Below, in pieces: positions 1 to 8,742 of a stretch of 64,000 nucleotides of DNA; position 1 is the first letter of the stretch, and each line of letters starts with the position of its first letter. The stretch comes from Sphaerisporangium melleum (GTDB lineage: Bacteria > Actinomycetota > Actinomycetes > Streptosporangiales > Streptosporangiaceae). Below the pieces are notes generated by a model that was not told the DNA's origin, made no database searches, and was given only the letters and a program-made list of their open reading frames with translations. Where the stretch lies: positions 60,755 through 124,754 of the forward strand of contig NZ_BMNT01000013.1 in assembly GCF_014646695.1 (NCBI RefSeq), read 5' to 3'. The position numbers and the translations under genes are program-made.

Positions 1-749
1 CCGCGTTCAAACCCAACGACGAGATCTTCACCACGCGGTTCATCCCCTTCCCGCTCGCGCCTACCATGGAACACGTGTCCCGGGTGCTGACCAGGGGCAT
101 CGCCGGGCACTCCGTCTGGCGGTACCTTCTCAACAGCGCCGTGGTCGCACTCGGCACCGTGCTCGCCGGCTCGGTCGTCGCGCTGCTGGCGGCGACCGCC
201 GTGGCGCGCTTCCGCTTCCGGTTCCGCACCACCTTCCTGATCCTGCTGCTGATCGTGCAGATGATCCCGGCCGAGGCGCTGCTGATCCCGCTGTTCCTGA
301 TGGTCCGGCGGCTCGGCCTGTACGACCAGTTGCTCGGGCTGGTGGTCGTCAACGTGGGGTTCACGCTGCCGTTCGCGATCTGGATGCTGCGGACGTTCGT
401 GGCGGCGGTGCCCAAGGAGCTGGAGGAGGCCGCGGCCATCGACGGCGCGGGGCGCTTGGTCACGTTCTGGCGGGTGCTGTTCCCTCTGGTGGCACCCGGT
501 CTGGTGGCGACGAGCATCTTCTCGTTCATCACCGCCTGGAACGAGTTCGTCTTCGCGCTGACGCTGATCAACGACCAGGGCGGCTACACGATGCCCGTGG
601 CGCTGGGGTTCTTCACCAGTCAGCGCTCGACGGACTGGGGCGGCATCATGGCCGCCTCGACGCTGATGACGATCCCCGTCATCGTGTTCTTCCTGCTGGT
701 GCAGCGGCGCATGGTCTCCGGCCTGGTCGCCGGCGCCGTGAAAGGCTGA
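1..749 (+). CDS. Sugar ABC transporter permease, MalG type (5' end outside window)
   Basis: This is an integral-membrane subunit of a carbohydrate ABC importer. The reading frame is open from base 3, and the visible 249 codons lack the N-terminal region, so the true start lies upstream of the window. Several hydrophobic helices are visible. The EAA loop that contacts the ATPase is present as EEAAAIDGAG, and the C-terminus AGAVKG is typical of MalG-type permeases. The next gene, 53 bp downstream, is a GH3 beta-N-acetylhexosaminidase. This resembles the end of the Streptomyces dasABC-dasD chitobiose locus, so chitobiose or GlcNAc-containing oligosaccharide uptake is a reasonable inference. No ATPase gene is visible. 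Confidence 0.9.
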   Translation, partial: AFKPNDEIFTTRFIPFPLAPTMEHVSRVLTRGIAGHSVWRYLLNSAVVALGTVLAGSVVALLAATAVARFRFRFRTTFLILLLIVQMIPAEALLIPLFLMVRRLGLYDQLLGLVVVNVGFTLPFAIWMLRTFVAAVPKELEEAAAIDGAGRLVTFWRVLFPLVAPGLVATSIFSFITAWNEFVFALTLINDQGGYTMPVALGFFTSQRSTDWGGIMAASTLMTIPVIVFFLLVQRRMVSGLVAGAVKG

Positions 750-802
750 GGCCGGCCGCCGCGGCCTGCCCACCTCGTCAAACGAAGGAGTCGAGTACAG
801 CC

Positions 803-2284
803 ATGTCTGAGTTCTCCGCGGGCGCGTCCCTGGGCGAGTCACCCGTGGGCGGTGGTGACCGGGGGCTGCGCCGCCTGGCGGCCGGCACGCTCCTGGCCGC
901 CTTCCCCGGGACCGCCGCCCCCGACTGGATCCTCCGCGACCTGGAGAACGGCCTGGGCGGGGTGACGCTCTTCGGCTTCAACGTCGCGGCGGCCGAGCAG
1001 CTCGCGGAGCTGACGGCGCGGCTGCACGAGGCGGGCGAACCGGTCATCAGCCTGGACGAGGAGGGCGGGGACGTCACCCGGCTCGCCTACCACGTGGGCA
1101 GCCCCTACCCGGGCAACGCCGCTCTCGGCGCGGTGGACGACGTGGAGCTCACCCGCGGCGTGTACCGGTCGATCGGCGGCGACCTCGCGCGCTGCGGGGT
1201 CAACCTCGACATGGCGCCGGACGCCGACGTGAACACCGCCGACGACAACCCGGTCATCGGCACCCGCGCGTTCGGCTCCGACGCCGCCCTGGTGGCGCGG
1301 CACACCGTGGCCGCCGTGGCCGGACTGCAGGAGGCCGGGGTGGCGGCGTGCGTCAAGCACTTCCCCGGGCACGGCGCCACCCGGCAGGACTCCCACCTGG
1401 AGATCCCGGTCGTGGACGTCTCCCGCGAGGTGCTGTGGGAGCGCGAGCTCGTGCCGTTCCGGGCCGCCATCGCGGCCGGCACCAAGTCGATCATGACCGC
1501 GCACGTGCGGGTCCCGTACCTGACCGGCGACGCGCCCGCCACGCTCTCGGCGCCGGCGCTGACCGAGCTGCTCAGGGGCGAGCTCGGTTTCACCGGCGTC
1601 GTCATCTCCGACGCCCTCGACATGCACGCGATCACCGAGAGCGTCGGGCTGGGCGGCGGCGCCGTGCTCTCGCTGGCGGCCGGCTCCGACCTGCTGTGCC
1701 TGGGGCCGCTGCCGACCCGGGAGCAGATCGAGGGCATCAAGGACGAGATCGTCGCGGCCGTGCGCGACGGCCGGCTGCCGCTCGCCCGCCTGGAGGAGGC
1801 CGCGGAGCGCGTGGCCCGGCTGCGCGGCTGGTTCGGCGCGCCGCGCGAGGAGCCCAGAGACGGCAACGTGATCGGCCTGACCGCCGCGCGCCGGGCGGTA
1901 CGGCTGTCGGGTACGGCCGGCCCGCTGGTCGAGCCGTTCGTCGTCGAGGTGGACACCCCGCCGACGATCGCGGTCGGCGACGTCCCGTGGGGTTTCGCGC
2001 CCTGGCTGCCGGACGCCGAGATCGCCCGGGTGAAGCCCGAGGCCGCCGACCCGGCCGGCCTGCTCGAACGTGCCCGCGGCCGGTCGCTGGTCATCGTGGT
2101 CAAGGACGCCCATCGGCACCGCGTGAGCCAGGAGTTCGTCTCGGCGCTGCTGGCCGGGCGGGCGGACGCGATCGTGGTCGAGATGGGGCTGCCCATCTGG
2201 CGCCCTTCGGCGGCGGGCTATATCGCCACGTACGGGGCGGCCCGCGCGAACGCCCAGGCCGCGGCCGAACTGCTGACCGCCTAG
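803..2284 (+). CDS. GH3 beta-N-acetylhexosaminidase (NagZ/DasD-like)
   Basis: This 493-residue glycoside hydrolase family 3 enzyme should release terminal N-acetylglucosamine from chito-oligosaccharides or muropeptide fragments. The NagZ-type loop KHFPGHG with a following DSH (about residues 185-198) supplies the His-Asp acid/base dyad. The segment SDALDMHAI near residue 270 carries the likely nucleophile Asp. There is no signal peptide, so the enzyme acts in the cytoplasm on imported sugars. The ATG at 803 follows a GGAG Shine-Dalgarno sequence in aacgaaggagtcg. It is probably cotranscribed with the upstream ABC permease. The family is certain; the exact substrate is inferred. Confidence 0.92.
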   Translation: MSEFSAGASLGESPVGGGDRGLRRLAAGTLLAAFPGTAAPDWILRDLENGLGGVTLFGFNVAAAEQLAELTARLHEAGEPVISLDEEGGDVTRLAYHVGSPYPGNAALGAVDDVELTRGVYRSIGGDLARCGVNLDMAPDADVNTADDNPVIGTRAFGSDAALVARHTVAAVAGLQEAGVAACVKHFPGHGATRQDSHLEIPVVDVSREVLWERELVPFRAAIAAGTKSIMTAHVRVPYLTGDAPATLSAPALTELLRGELGFTGVVISDALDMHAITESVGLGGGAVLSLAAGSDLLCLGPLPTREQIEGIKDEIVAAVRDGRLPLARLEEAAERVARLRGWFGAPREEPRDGNVIGLTAARRAVRLSGTAGPLVEPFVVEVDTPPTIAVGDVPWGFAPWLPDAEIARVKPEAADPAGLLERARGRSLVIVVKDAHRHRVSQEFVSALLAGRADAIVVEMGLPIWRPSAAGYIATYGAARANAQAAAELLTA

Positions 2285-2285
2285 C

Positions 2286-2327
2286 CTCCTTCCGGGGGCG
2301 CCGTCTGGCCCGCGCCCCCGGAAGGAG
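2286..2327. terminator. Bidirectional terminator hairpin
   Basis: A perfect 16-bp stem (2286-2301 with 2312-2327) closes a 10-nt loop. It lies exactly between the convergent GH3 gene and the PstS-like gene. There is no U-tract, as is usual for actinomycete terminators. Confidence 0.8.
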
Positions 2328-4007
2328 TCAGCGCAGGTCGCAGAGCCGGCGGGTGACCGGCGAGGCCGCGCAGGGCTCGAAGCCCGCCGCGCTGATCCGG
2401 GCCTGGGCCCGCACGTGGGCACGGACGAACGAAAGGAAGGACGCCTTCAGCGAACCCGGCGCCGGCGCGCCCTTGTAGTAGAGGTACTCGGCGGTCCAGA
2501 AGGGGTACCCCTCGCCGGGCTTGCCGGCCGTCGAGGGGGCGAAGGCCTGGCCGTCCAGGGTCAGCGCGGTGACGTCGCCCGTACCACGGGCCTCGTTGAG
2601 CGACAGTTCGTCGGCGTAGCCGATCGCCCCGTCGACCGTGCTGATGATCCGGACGATCTCGGCGTTGTCCTCGCGCTCGCAGCGGATGACCGGCGCGGCC
2701 GGGTAGCGGTCCTTGGTCAGGCAGGAGCCGGACGACAGCAGGCCCTCGCCGGTGCCCGGCCCGAGCACCTCGTGCTCGAACAGCAGCCGCGTGCCCGAGC
2801 TCTCCCCTCGCCCGACGATGCGGATCGGCAGTGCGGCCGTACCGGCGCCGGGGACCTGCTTCCAGTCGGTGTAGGTGCCGTCGTAGATCTTTTGCAGGTC
2901 GGCGCGCCGCAGTGAGGTCAGCCCGACGCGGCCGTTCACGACCACGTGGTACACCACTATGGCGATCTTGTCCGACCGGAGCAGGCCCTTGTCGTCGCCG
3001 CGCCCGTCCGAGACGACGATCAGCCCGGACGCGGCCGCCGGGTCGGCGTTGATCAGGTTGCGCACGCCTTTCACCGAGCCGGTGGCCTCGGTGGTGATCC
3101 GCGCGTCGTCCCCGCACGCCGCGTGGTACTCGGCCACGACGGCCTCGATGGCCGGCATGAACGCGCTGGAGCCCTCGATGCGCAACTCCCCGGACGCGCA
3201 CGCGACGGTGCCGTCCGCCGGCCGGGAGACCAGGCCGAGCACCAGCACGATGGTGAGCAGCCCGGCGAGCATGCCGCTCACCCGGGGGAGGGTGATCGCG
3301 CGCGCCCGGCCCTCGTCCTTGATCAGGCCGGTGTCGCGCATCTTGCCGGTGATCCGGACCGTCTTGGTGATCTCCCCCTCGGTGAGGTCGGGCTCGCGCA
3401 GGACGACGACGAGCTTGGCCTTCTGGCCCCGCTTCAGTGACAGCCCGTCGAGGCGCACCCCGTGCCAGCCCGGCTCCGCCACCTGCTGCTGGCCCGGCTG
3501 CGGGACGACCAGGCCGGTCACGCGCTCCTTGAGCCACTGCCGCACCGTGCTGAGGTTGTCCCGCGCGGGCTGGCCGTTGTCCTCGGTGCGGAAGAAGCGC
3601 ATGCCGGCCCTGAGCTCCTTGCGCAGCTCAGGGGTGCTCGCCTCGGAGATCCTGGCGTTCCACACCAGGCGCTCGCCGAAGACGAAGGTCAGCGGGTGCT
3701 CGAAGTCGTCCGGCTCGATGTCGTAGCTGCCGCCGTTGCGGATGCGGACCACGACCATGCTCATGCGGTCGAGGAGCCGGGCCACCTGACGCAGTTGCGG
3801 CGGGACCGGGTCGGCGCCGTCTCCCAGGGTCTCCGGCCCGATGCCGATCTTGGAGTTGTACAGGATCCGGTAGACCACGCGCTTGCGGCGGACCAGCAGG
3901 CGATCGACGAAGGGGGCGGCCACGAGCAGGACGATCGACAACAGCACCGGGCCCGTGCCGCCGAGGAAGGCGACCACGCGTGCCAGCCCGTCGAGTACGG
4001 CGGCCAC
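2328..4007 (-). CDS. Membrane-anchored PstS-like substrate-binding protein
   Basis: This protein has 559 residues from a GTG start. A hydrophobic helix lies at about residues 12-34, and a mixed domain of unknown type follows to about residue 240. A second helix at about 246-266 precedes a C-terminal PstS-type periplasmic-binding-protein domain (about 270-545). That domain contains the phosphate-binding-like segments IEGSSAFMP, TGSVKGV and GRGESSGTR. The topology predicts an extracytoplasmic solute-binding domain tethered to a cytoplasmic middle domain, unlike the free lipoprotein PstS. No pstCAB genes are nearby. It may sense an anion rather than import it. The family assignment of the C-terminus is firm; the role is unknown. 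Confidence 0.8.
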   Translation of the reverse strand: MAAVLDGLARVVAFLGGTGPVLLSIVLLVAAPFVDRLLVRRKRVVYRILYNSKIGIGPETLGDGADPVPPQLRQVARLLDRMSMVVVRIRNGGSYDIEPDDFEHPLTFVFGERLVWNARISEASTPELRKELRAGMRFFRTEDNGQPARDNLSTVRQWLKERVTGLVVPQPGQQQVAEPGWHGVRLDGLSLKRGQKAKLVVVLREPDLTEGEITKTVRITGKMRDTGLIKDEGRARAITLPRVSGMLAGLLTIVLVLGLVSRPADGTVACASGELRIEGSSAFMPAIEAVVAEYHAACGDDARITTEATGSVKGVRNLINADPAAASGLIVVSDGRGDDKGLLRSDKIAIVVYHVVVNGRVGLTSLRRADLQKIYDGTYTDWKQVPGAGTAALPIRIVGRGESSGTRLLFEHEVLGPGTGEGLLSSGSCLTKDRYPAAPVIRCEREDNAEIVRIISTVDGAIGYADELSLNEARGTGDVTALTLDGQAFAPSTAGKPGEGYPFWTAEYLYYKGAPAPGSLKASFLSFVRAHVRAQARISAAGFEPCAASPVTRRLCDLR

Positions 4008-4180
4008 CGACCCCCTCCTCCCCCAACAAACCGGTTCAATTCTCCCGAGGCGTCGGCGGGATCGGCCGGACGTGGGTGATCAGTTCACCGGGAATTCAAC
4101 CGGCGGACACCGAGGGGAGGGCCGGCCGGCCACAGAGGATAGGGGCGGCCCGCGGGAGGCGTCCGCCCCCATCGGCACCG

Positions 4181-5359
4181 TCAGGAGACGAAGATCTCCT
4201 CGCGGGCCTGGTCGAGGGCGGCCAGGACGGCGCCCCGCAGCACCGGGCGGCCCTTCACCTCACCGGCCACCACCTCGGGCCTGATCGGGCAGATGCGCGC
4301 CACGGCCTCCTCGACGCGGTGGCTCAGCGCCGCACCGCCGGCCCGGCCGATCTCGCCGTTGAGCACGACGAGGGTCGGGTCGAGCACGACGCACACCGAG
4401 GCGACCCCGAGGGCCAGCCGGCGGGCCAGTTCGGAAAGGAACGGCGCACCGGAGTCCCCCGCCTCGACGGCGGCGCGCACGGAGTCGGCCGCCGACCCGC
4501 CCGCGAAGCCGTGCGGGCCGGCCAGCTCGGTCACGGCCTCCGCGCTGATCAGGGTCTGCAGACCGCCGGCCAGCGCCGGCATCCGGCCGGGGACGGCCTT
4601 GACGTCCTGGGCCAGCGGCACGCCGGGAACCGGCAGGTAGCCGATCTCGCCGGCGCTGCCGGAGCGGCCGCGGTGCAACCGGCCGCCGAGCATCACGGCC
4701 AGGCCGACGCCGCGCTCGACCCACAGCAGCACGAAGTCGTCCACCCCCTTGGCGGCGCCTTCGGCCCGTTCGGCGATCGCGGCGAGGTTCACGTCGTTCT
4801 CGATGGAGACCGGACGCCGCAGGTCACGGGCCAGAGCCTCGTGGCTGCCCTCGTGCCAGCCGGGCAGGTCGAAGGAGAAGCGCACGTCGCCGGTGCGCGG
4901 GTCGACCACGCCCGGGGTGCCGATCACGATGGCCCGCAGGCGGGAGAGGGCGACCTTGCCCGAGCGGCAGGCCTTCACCACGGCGTTGTGAACGAGCGCG
5001 ACGGGATCATCGTGACCATTGGTGGAAAGGCTGACCTCGGCCACGATTTCGCCATTGATATCGGCGATGGAGGTGGTCACGCTTTCCGGGCCGACGTCCA
5101 GGCCGGCGACATACGCCGACGAGGGAATCACCCCGTAAAGGGCGGCATTGGGCCCCCGGTTCCCGGCCTGCTCGCCGACCACCTCGACCAGGCCGCGCTC
5201 CTCCAGCCGGGCCAGGGTCTGGGAGGCGGTGACCTTCGACAGACCGGTCATCTCACCGATCTGGCCCCTGGTCAGCGGGCCGGAGGCGAGCAGCAGCTCC
5301 AGCGCGGCCCGGTCGTTGATCTCCCGTAGCAACCTGGGCACGCCAGGACGTCGCTCCAT
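4181..5359 (-). CDS. ROK family transcriptional regulator
   Basis: A winged-helix DNA-binding domain (residues about 5-70, with GEMTGLSKVTASQTLARLE as the recognition region) is followed by a ROK sugar-kinase-like domain to residue 392. Such proteins usually repress sugar-uptake or catabolic genes and respond to sugars or their phosphates. The zinc motif CxCGxxGC of many ROK proteins is not visible. I use the ATG at 5359; a start at 5422 would add 21 residues unlike the family. The nearest sugar genes are the GH3/ABC genes at 1-2284, which are plausible targets. Confidence 0.88.
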   Translation of the reverse strand: MERRPGVPRLLREINDRAALELLLASGPLTRGQIGEMTGLSKVTASQTLARLEERGLVEVVGEQAGNRGPNAALYGVIPSSAYVAGLDVGPESVTTSIADINGEIVAEVSLSTNGHDDPVALVHNAVVKACRSGKVALSRLRAIVIGTPGVVDPRTGDVRFSFDLPGWHEGSHEALARDLRRPVSIENDVNLAAIAERAEGAAKGVDDFVLLWVERGVGLAVMLGGRLHRGRSGSAGEIGYLPVPGVPLAQDVKAVPGRMPALAGGLQTLISAEAVTELAGPHGFAGGSAADSVRAAVEAGDSGAPFLSELARRLALGVASVCVVLDPTLVVLNGEIGRAGGAALSHRVEEAVARICPIRPEVVAGEVKGRPVLRGAVLAALDQAREEIFVS

Positions 5360-5677
5360 CTGAGGCTTTCTTTGTCGTCGGTCCCCGTTGGCCCCGTCAC
5401 AAAACACGCGCGCGCGTGACACAACCAGTGCTTCAGTAAATCTTCCTGCCAGTTTAGCGGCAGGTCCCGGCGGCGAAAGGCCGCCCTCCCACAGCGCCTG
5501 TGGGCCGCATCTTTCTCGATCGATTCACGAGGACCCCTCACGTCCACCCGGCTCCGCCTGCCCCCGGGTCCGGCGAGCCCGTCCCGGATCGCCGGCGAGG
5601 CCGGATTCGAAGATCGTCTTATCCTCCAGGGCCCCGCCGCGCGTAACTGGGGTTAAGCAGGCGGGATAATCGACAAC
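5360..5677. other. Divergent intergenic region between ROK and Rrf2 genes
   Basis: No gene is seen in this 318-bp stretch. It holds the perfect 14-bp palindrome CACGCGCGCGCGTG at 5405-5418. It also holds AGTAAA and AGTTTA half-sites at about 5436 and 5451 that resemble ROK operator halves. The Rrf2 promoter lies at its right end. The site assignments are inference. Confidence 0.4.
5665..5670 (+). promoter_or_regulatory. Probable -10 element of a leaderless Rrf2 transcript
   Basis: GATAAT lies 7 nt before the ATG at 5678, and there is no Shine-Dalgarno sequence in between. Transcription would begin at or next to the start codon, so a leaderless mRNA is likely. Confidence 0.45.
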
Positions 5678-6127
5678 ATGCGTCTTTCCGCCCGTGTCGA
5701 CTACGCCCTTCGCGCCGCCGCCGAACTCGCCGCCGCCGGCAGCGGCCCCACCACCGTGGGCGAGCTGGCCAAGGAACAGGAAATGCCCCCGAAGTACCTG
5801 GAGAACATCCTGCTGCAGATGCGCAGGGCGGGGCTGGTCCGCGGCCAGCGGGGGCCGGAAGGCGGGTACGTCCTCGCCCGCCCCGCGAGCGAGATCTCCC
5901 TGGCCGACGTGATCCGCGCCGTGGACGGCCCGCTGGCCAACGTCCGGGGCGAGCGACCCGAGCACGTCGGCTATCGCGGGGCCGCCCGCTCGCTCCAGCA
6001 GGTGTGGATCGCCCTGCGCGCGAGCGAGCGCGCCATCCTGGAAGAGGTCACCCTCGACCAGATCGCCGCCGACACCCTGCCCGAGCGGGTGATGGAGCTC
6101 GCCGCCGACCCCGCCGCCTGGGACTGA
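5678..6127 (+). CDS. Rrf2 family transcriptional regulator (cysteine-free)
   Basis: This 149-residue protein has the Rrf2 winged-helix fold. The N-terminus MRLSARVDYALRA and the wing segment GPEGGYVLARP are diagnostic. IscR, NsrR and RsrR hold Fe-S clusters through three cysteines in the second half; this protein contains no cysteine at all. It therefore cannot be an Fe-S sensor of that type and is more like CymR-type or generic Rrf2 regulators. The ATG at 5678 lacks an upstream SD and is probably translated leaderless. The glycosylase gene follows 7 bp downstream, so the two are likely cotranscribed. Confidence 0.88.
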   Translation: MRLSARVDYALRAAAELAAAGSGPTTVGELAKEQEMPPKYLENILLQMRRAGLVRGQRGPEGGYVLARPASEISLADVIRAVDGPLANVRGERPEHVGYRGAARSLQQVWIALRASERAILEEVTLDQIAADTLPERVMELAADPAAWD

Positions 6128-6134
6128 CCCCGCC

Positions 6135-6926
6135 ATGCCCGAGGGGGACGCCGTCTACCGGGCCGGGGCCAGGCTGCGCGCCGCCCTCGACGGGCGCGTG
6201 CTCACCCGCTCGGACTTCCGGGTCCCCCGGCACGCGACGGCCGACCTGACCGGCCGCGCCGTCCTCACCACGGCCACCCGGGGCAAGCACCTGCTGACCC
6301 GGGTGGAGGGCGGGCTCACCGTCCACACCCACCTGCGCATGGACGGAAGCTGGCGCGTCGAACGGGCGGGCGCGCCGCTGAGGGCCGGGCACCTGATCCG
6401 GTTGATCCTCGCCAACGAGCGATGGCAGGCCGCCGGGATCAGGCTGGGCGTGGTGGACCTGCTGCGCACCGAACAGGAGGACCGGGTGGTCGGCCACCTG
6501 GGACCCGACCTGCTCGACCCGCACTGGGATGACGCGATGGCGGCGCGGGCGGCGGCCGGCATCGCGGCCCGGCCCGGGACGACCATCGGGGAGGCGCTGC
6601 TCGACCAGCGCAACGTGGCGGGCATCGGCACGATCTGGCGGGCCGAAACGCTGTTTCTCTCCGGGGTCTCGCCCTTCCGGCCGGCCGGAGAGGTGGAAGA
6701 CCTGAAGGGGCTGATGTGGCTGGCCCACCGGCTGATGGACGCGGGAAAGGAAGAATCGGGCGGTCCGGTCACCACAGGGGACAGGCGCCCCGGACGGCGC
6801 ATGTGGGCGTACGGCCGGGCCGGGCGGCCCTGCCTGCGGTGCGGCGCCACGATGATCGGCGGTGAACTCGGGGCGCGACCGTACGAAAGGGTGATCTTCT
6901 ACTGCCCCGCATGCCAGCCCCGCTAG
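6135..6926 (+). CDS. Fpg/Nei family DNA glycosylase (Nei2-like endonuclease VIII)
   Basis: This base-excision repair enzyme removes oxidised pyrimidines or purines and cleaves the abasic site. It has 263 residues. The catalytic N-terminus is MPEGD: Pro2 would be the Schiff-base nucleophile and Glu3 the acid. An H2TH region follows, with the segment LLDQRNVAGIG. A C-terminal zinc finger is built from CLRC and CPAC near the end. MPEGD rather than MPELPE places it with Nei/Nei2 rather than Fpg (MutM). It is 7 bp downstream of the Rrf2 gene and may be controlled by it. Confidence 0.92.
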   Translation: MPEGDAVYRAGARLRAALDGRVLTRSDFRVPRHATADLTGRAVLTTATRGKHLLTRVEGGLTVHTHLRMDGSWRVERAGAPLRAGHLIRLILANERWQAAGIRLGVVDLLRTEQEDRVVGHLGPDLLDPHWDDAMAARAAAGIAARPGTTIGEALLDQRNVAGIGTIWRAETLFLSGVSPFRPAGEVEDLKGLMWLAHRLMDAGKEESGGPVTTGDRRPGRRMWAYGRAGRPCLRCGATMIGGELGARPYERVIFYCPACQPR

Positions 6927-7020
6927 GCGGCGCGGTCAGCGGACAGCGCGGTGAACACCGGCCATCACACGACGGCGTGATGACGGCCTGACGACAAGTG
7001 CCGAACGCGGAGGCCGTGAG

Positions 7021-7386
7021 CTACGCGGCGACCATGTCCTTGACTTCGGGGAAACCGTCGAACTCGGGACCGGAGATCGTGCTGGACACGGTCTCGGCCA
7101 TGGGCAGGCGCTCGTGCTCGGGCGCATCTGCCAGCACGGGTGCATGCTGAAGCTCGGCCAGCGCGAACTGGTCGGAGACCTCACGGAGCACCTGTGACAG
7201 CGGCACGCCCAGGGCGCCGCAGATCGAGGCGAGCAGCTCCGACGACGCCTCCTTCTGGCCACGCTCAACCTCGGACAGGTAGCCAAGGGAGACACGTGCC
7301 AGCGTGGAGACCTCACGCAGGGTGCGCGCCTGCCGCACCCGCAGCCGCCGCAGTACGTCACCGAGCAGCTGACGCAGCAGGACCAT
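7021..7386 (-). CDS. clgR: XRE-family regulator, ClgR-like
   Basis: This small HTH regulator (121 residues) has a Cro/CI domain at residues about 15-70, including [19 protein letters not shown]. The C-terminal half matches ClgR, the activator of clp protease genes in actinobacteria. The start at 7386 is chosen because GGGAGG lies 8 nt upstream; the open frame continues upstream to 7680 but is not protein-like there. The position beyond ftsK-rimO-pgsA-cinA on the same strand matches the usual actinobacterial neighbourhood. ClgR is typically itself degraded by ClpCP, and the nonpolar C-terminus VAA fits such a degron. Confidence 0.82.
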   Translation of the reverse strand: MVLLRQLLGDVLRRLRVRQARTLREVSTLARVSLGYLSEVERGQKEASSELLASICGALGVPLSQVLREVSDQFALAELQHAPVLADAPEHERLPMAETVSSTISGPEFDGFPEVKDMVAA

Positions 7387-7642
7387 CTGTCGCTCCCTCC
7401 CAGGCGCGGGGCTCGTCTTCACGACGCTCCGCGCGGTCGGTTCGTATCGCCCGTTCTTCGGGTGCCCTTCGTACATACTCCTCGCCGTCATCTTTGGTTC
7501 GCTCGGCCCCTTCGCCGGGCGTACGCCGGACCTGCTCCTCACCGATGGGTCACGAACCTCACTCACAGCTCCACCGTACCTGCATAGGCCAATGGGGCGG
7601 CAGACCGTGGGGAGCATGTTCGCTGGTGACGTAACGCGGTAA

Positions 7643-8140
7643 TCATCCCGATTGTTCCCCCACTTGTGCCTCCAGCACACCTCGTAGGAGCTCCAAACCC
7701 ATAGTCACGGTACTTTTCCGGATGTGTTCCCGCGATCCACTCAAAAGAACATCGCGGTGCCATATCTCAGAGTCGGGGCCCGCGACCGCGATGTGCACGG
7801 TGCCTACGGGCTTGCCGTCCTGCGGATCGGGACCCGCGACCCCGGTCACGGCCAGCCCGAACGTCGAGCCGGTCACCCGCCGCACCCCGGCCGCCATGGC
7901 GGCGGCGACCTCCGGGTGCACGGCGCCCTCGCGGTCGAGCAGGCCCTCGGGGACGCCGAGCAGCCGGGCCTTCAGATCGGTGGCGTACACGATCACCCCG
8001 CCGCGGAACGCGGCGGACGCCCCGGCCGGCCCGGTGAGGGTCGCGCCGATCAGCCCGGCGGTCAGCGACTCGGCCACCGCCACGGTGGCCCCGCGGCGCA
8101 CCAGCAGGGCCAGCACTTCGGCGGCGGCGTCCCCGCTCAT
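7643..8140 (-). CDS. cinA: CinA C-terminal domain protein (NMN amidohydrolase family)
   Basis: This 165-residue protein corresponds to the PncC/CinA-C domain alone, without the N-terminal MoeA-like part. The domain deamidates nicotinamide mononucleotide in pyridine nucleotide recycling. Diagnostic segments are [23 protein letters not shown] and [18 protein letters not shown]. The ATG at 8140 overlaps the pgsA stop in an ATGA arrangement, so translation is coupled to pgsA. It is the last gene of the rimO-pgsA-cinA run. Confidence 0.9.
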   Translation of the reverse strand: MSGDAAAEVLALLVRRGATVAVAESLTAGLIGATLTGPAGASAAFRGGVIVYATDLKARLLGVPEGLLDREGAVHPEVAAAMAAGVRRVTGSTFGLAVTGVAGPDPQDGKPVGTVHIAVAGPDSEIWHRDVLLSGSREHIRKSTVTMGLELLRGVLEAQVGEQSG

Positions 8141-8742
8141 CCCCCGCGCGCCTTCTCGGCCACCTTGCGCAGCCGCACGGCGCGGATGACGTAGTCGGCC
8201 CCGGTGACCACGGTCACGGCCAGCGCGAGCCCGATCAGAATCCACCGGAGCGGCTGGGGCACCCCGGGCAGGATGTACAGCGCGATCGCCGCGATCTGCA
8301 GCACGGTCTTGACCTTGCCGCCATAGCTCGCCGGGATCACGCCGTGCCGGATCACCGCCATGCGCAGAGCCGTGACGCCGAGCTCACGGCCGAGGATCAC
8401 TCCGGTCACCCACCAGGACAGCTCGCCCAGCCAGGACAGGGTGACCAGCGCCGCGCCGATCAGCGCCTTGTCGGCGATCGGGTCGGCGATCTTGCCGAAG
8501 TCGGTGACCAGCCCGTACCGCCGGGCCAGCCACCCGTCGAGCTGGTCGGTCAGCGAGGCCAGCAGGAACACGGCCAGCGCGGCCGTCCGCCAGCCCGAAC
8601 CGTCGATCAGCATGCATACGACGAAGAACGGGACGACCACCAGCCGGAGGACGGTGAGCACGTTGGCGATGTTCCACGGGCTGACCGGCCCGACGACCGG
8701 CGTGGTCATCGCGCCCGTCCCGGTCTCCGGCGGGTTCGTCAT
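8137..8742 (-). CDS. pgsA: CDP-diacylglycerol-glycerol-3-phosphate 3-phosphatidyltransferase
   Basis: PgsA makes phosphatidylglycerophosphate, the precursor of phosphatidylglycerol, in the membrane. The 201-residue protein has the CDP-alcohol phosphotransferase motif DG-x2-AR-x8-G-x3-D-x3-D, seen as DGWLAR followed by GKIADPIAD. Several transmembrane helices are visible. The ATG at 8742 overlaps the rimO stop (ATGA), and its own stop overlaps cinA. Translational coupling through all three genes is likely. Confidence 0.93.
   Translation of the reverse strand: MTNPPETGTGAMTTPVVGPVSPWNIANVLTVLRLVVVPFFVVCMLIDGSGWRTAALAVFLLASLTDQLDGWLARRYGLVTDFGKIADPIADKALIGAALVTLSWLGELSWWVTGVILGRELGVTALRMAVIRHGVIPASYGGKVKTVLQIAAIALYILPGVPQPLRWILIGLALAVTVVTGADYVIRAVRLRKVAEKARGG

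Noticed and set aside
839-2422. Long minus-strand frame over the GH3 gene
   Set aside because: It is Arg/Gly-rich antisense translation of a high-GC gene; the plus strand encodes a complete GH3 enzyme.
5405-5418. Perfect palindrome CACGCGCGCGCGTG as a possible operator
   Set aside because: Alternating CG runs form palindromes easily in 70% GC DNA, and no second copy was seen. It is noted only as part of the intergenic region.
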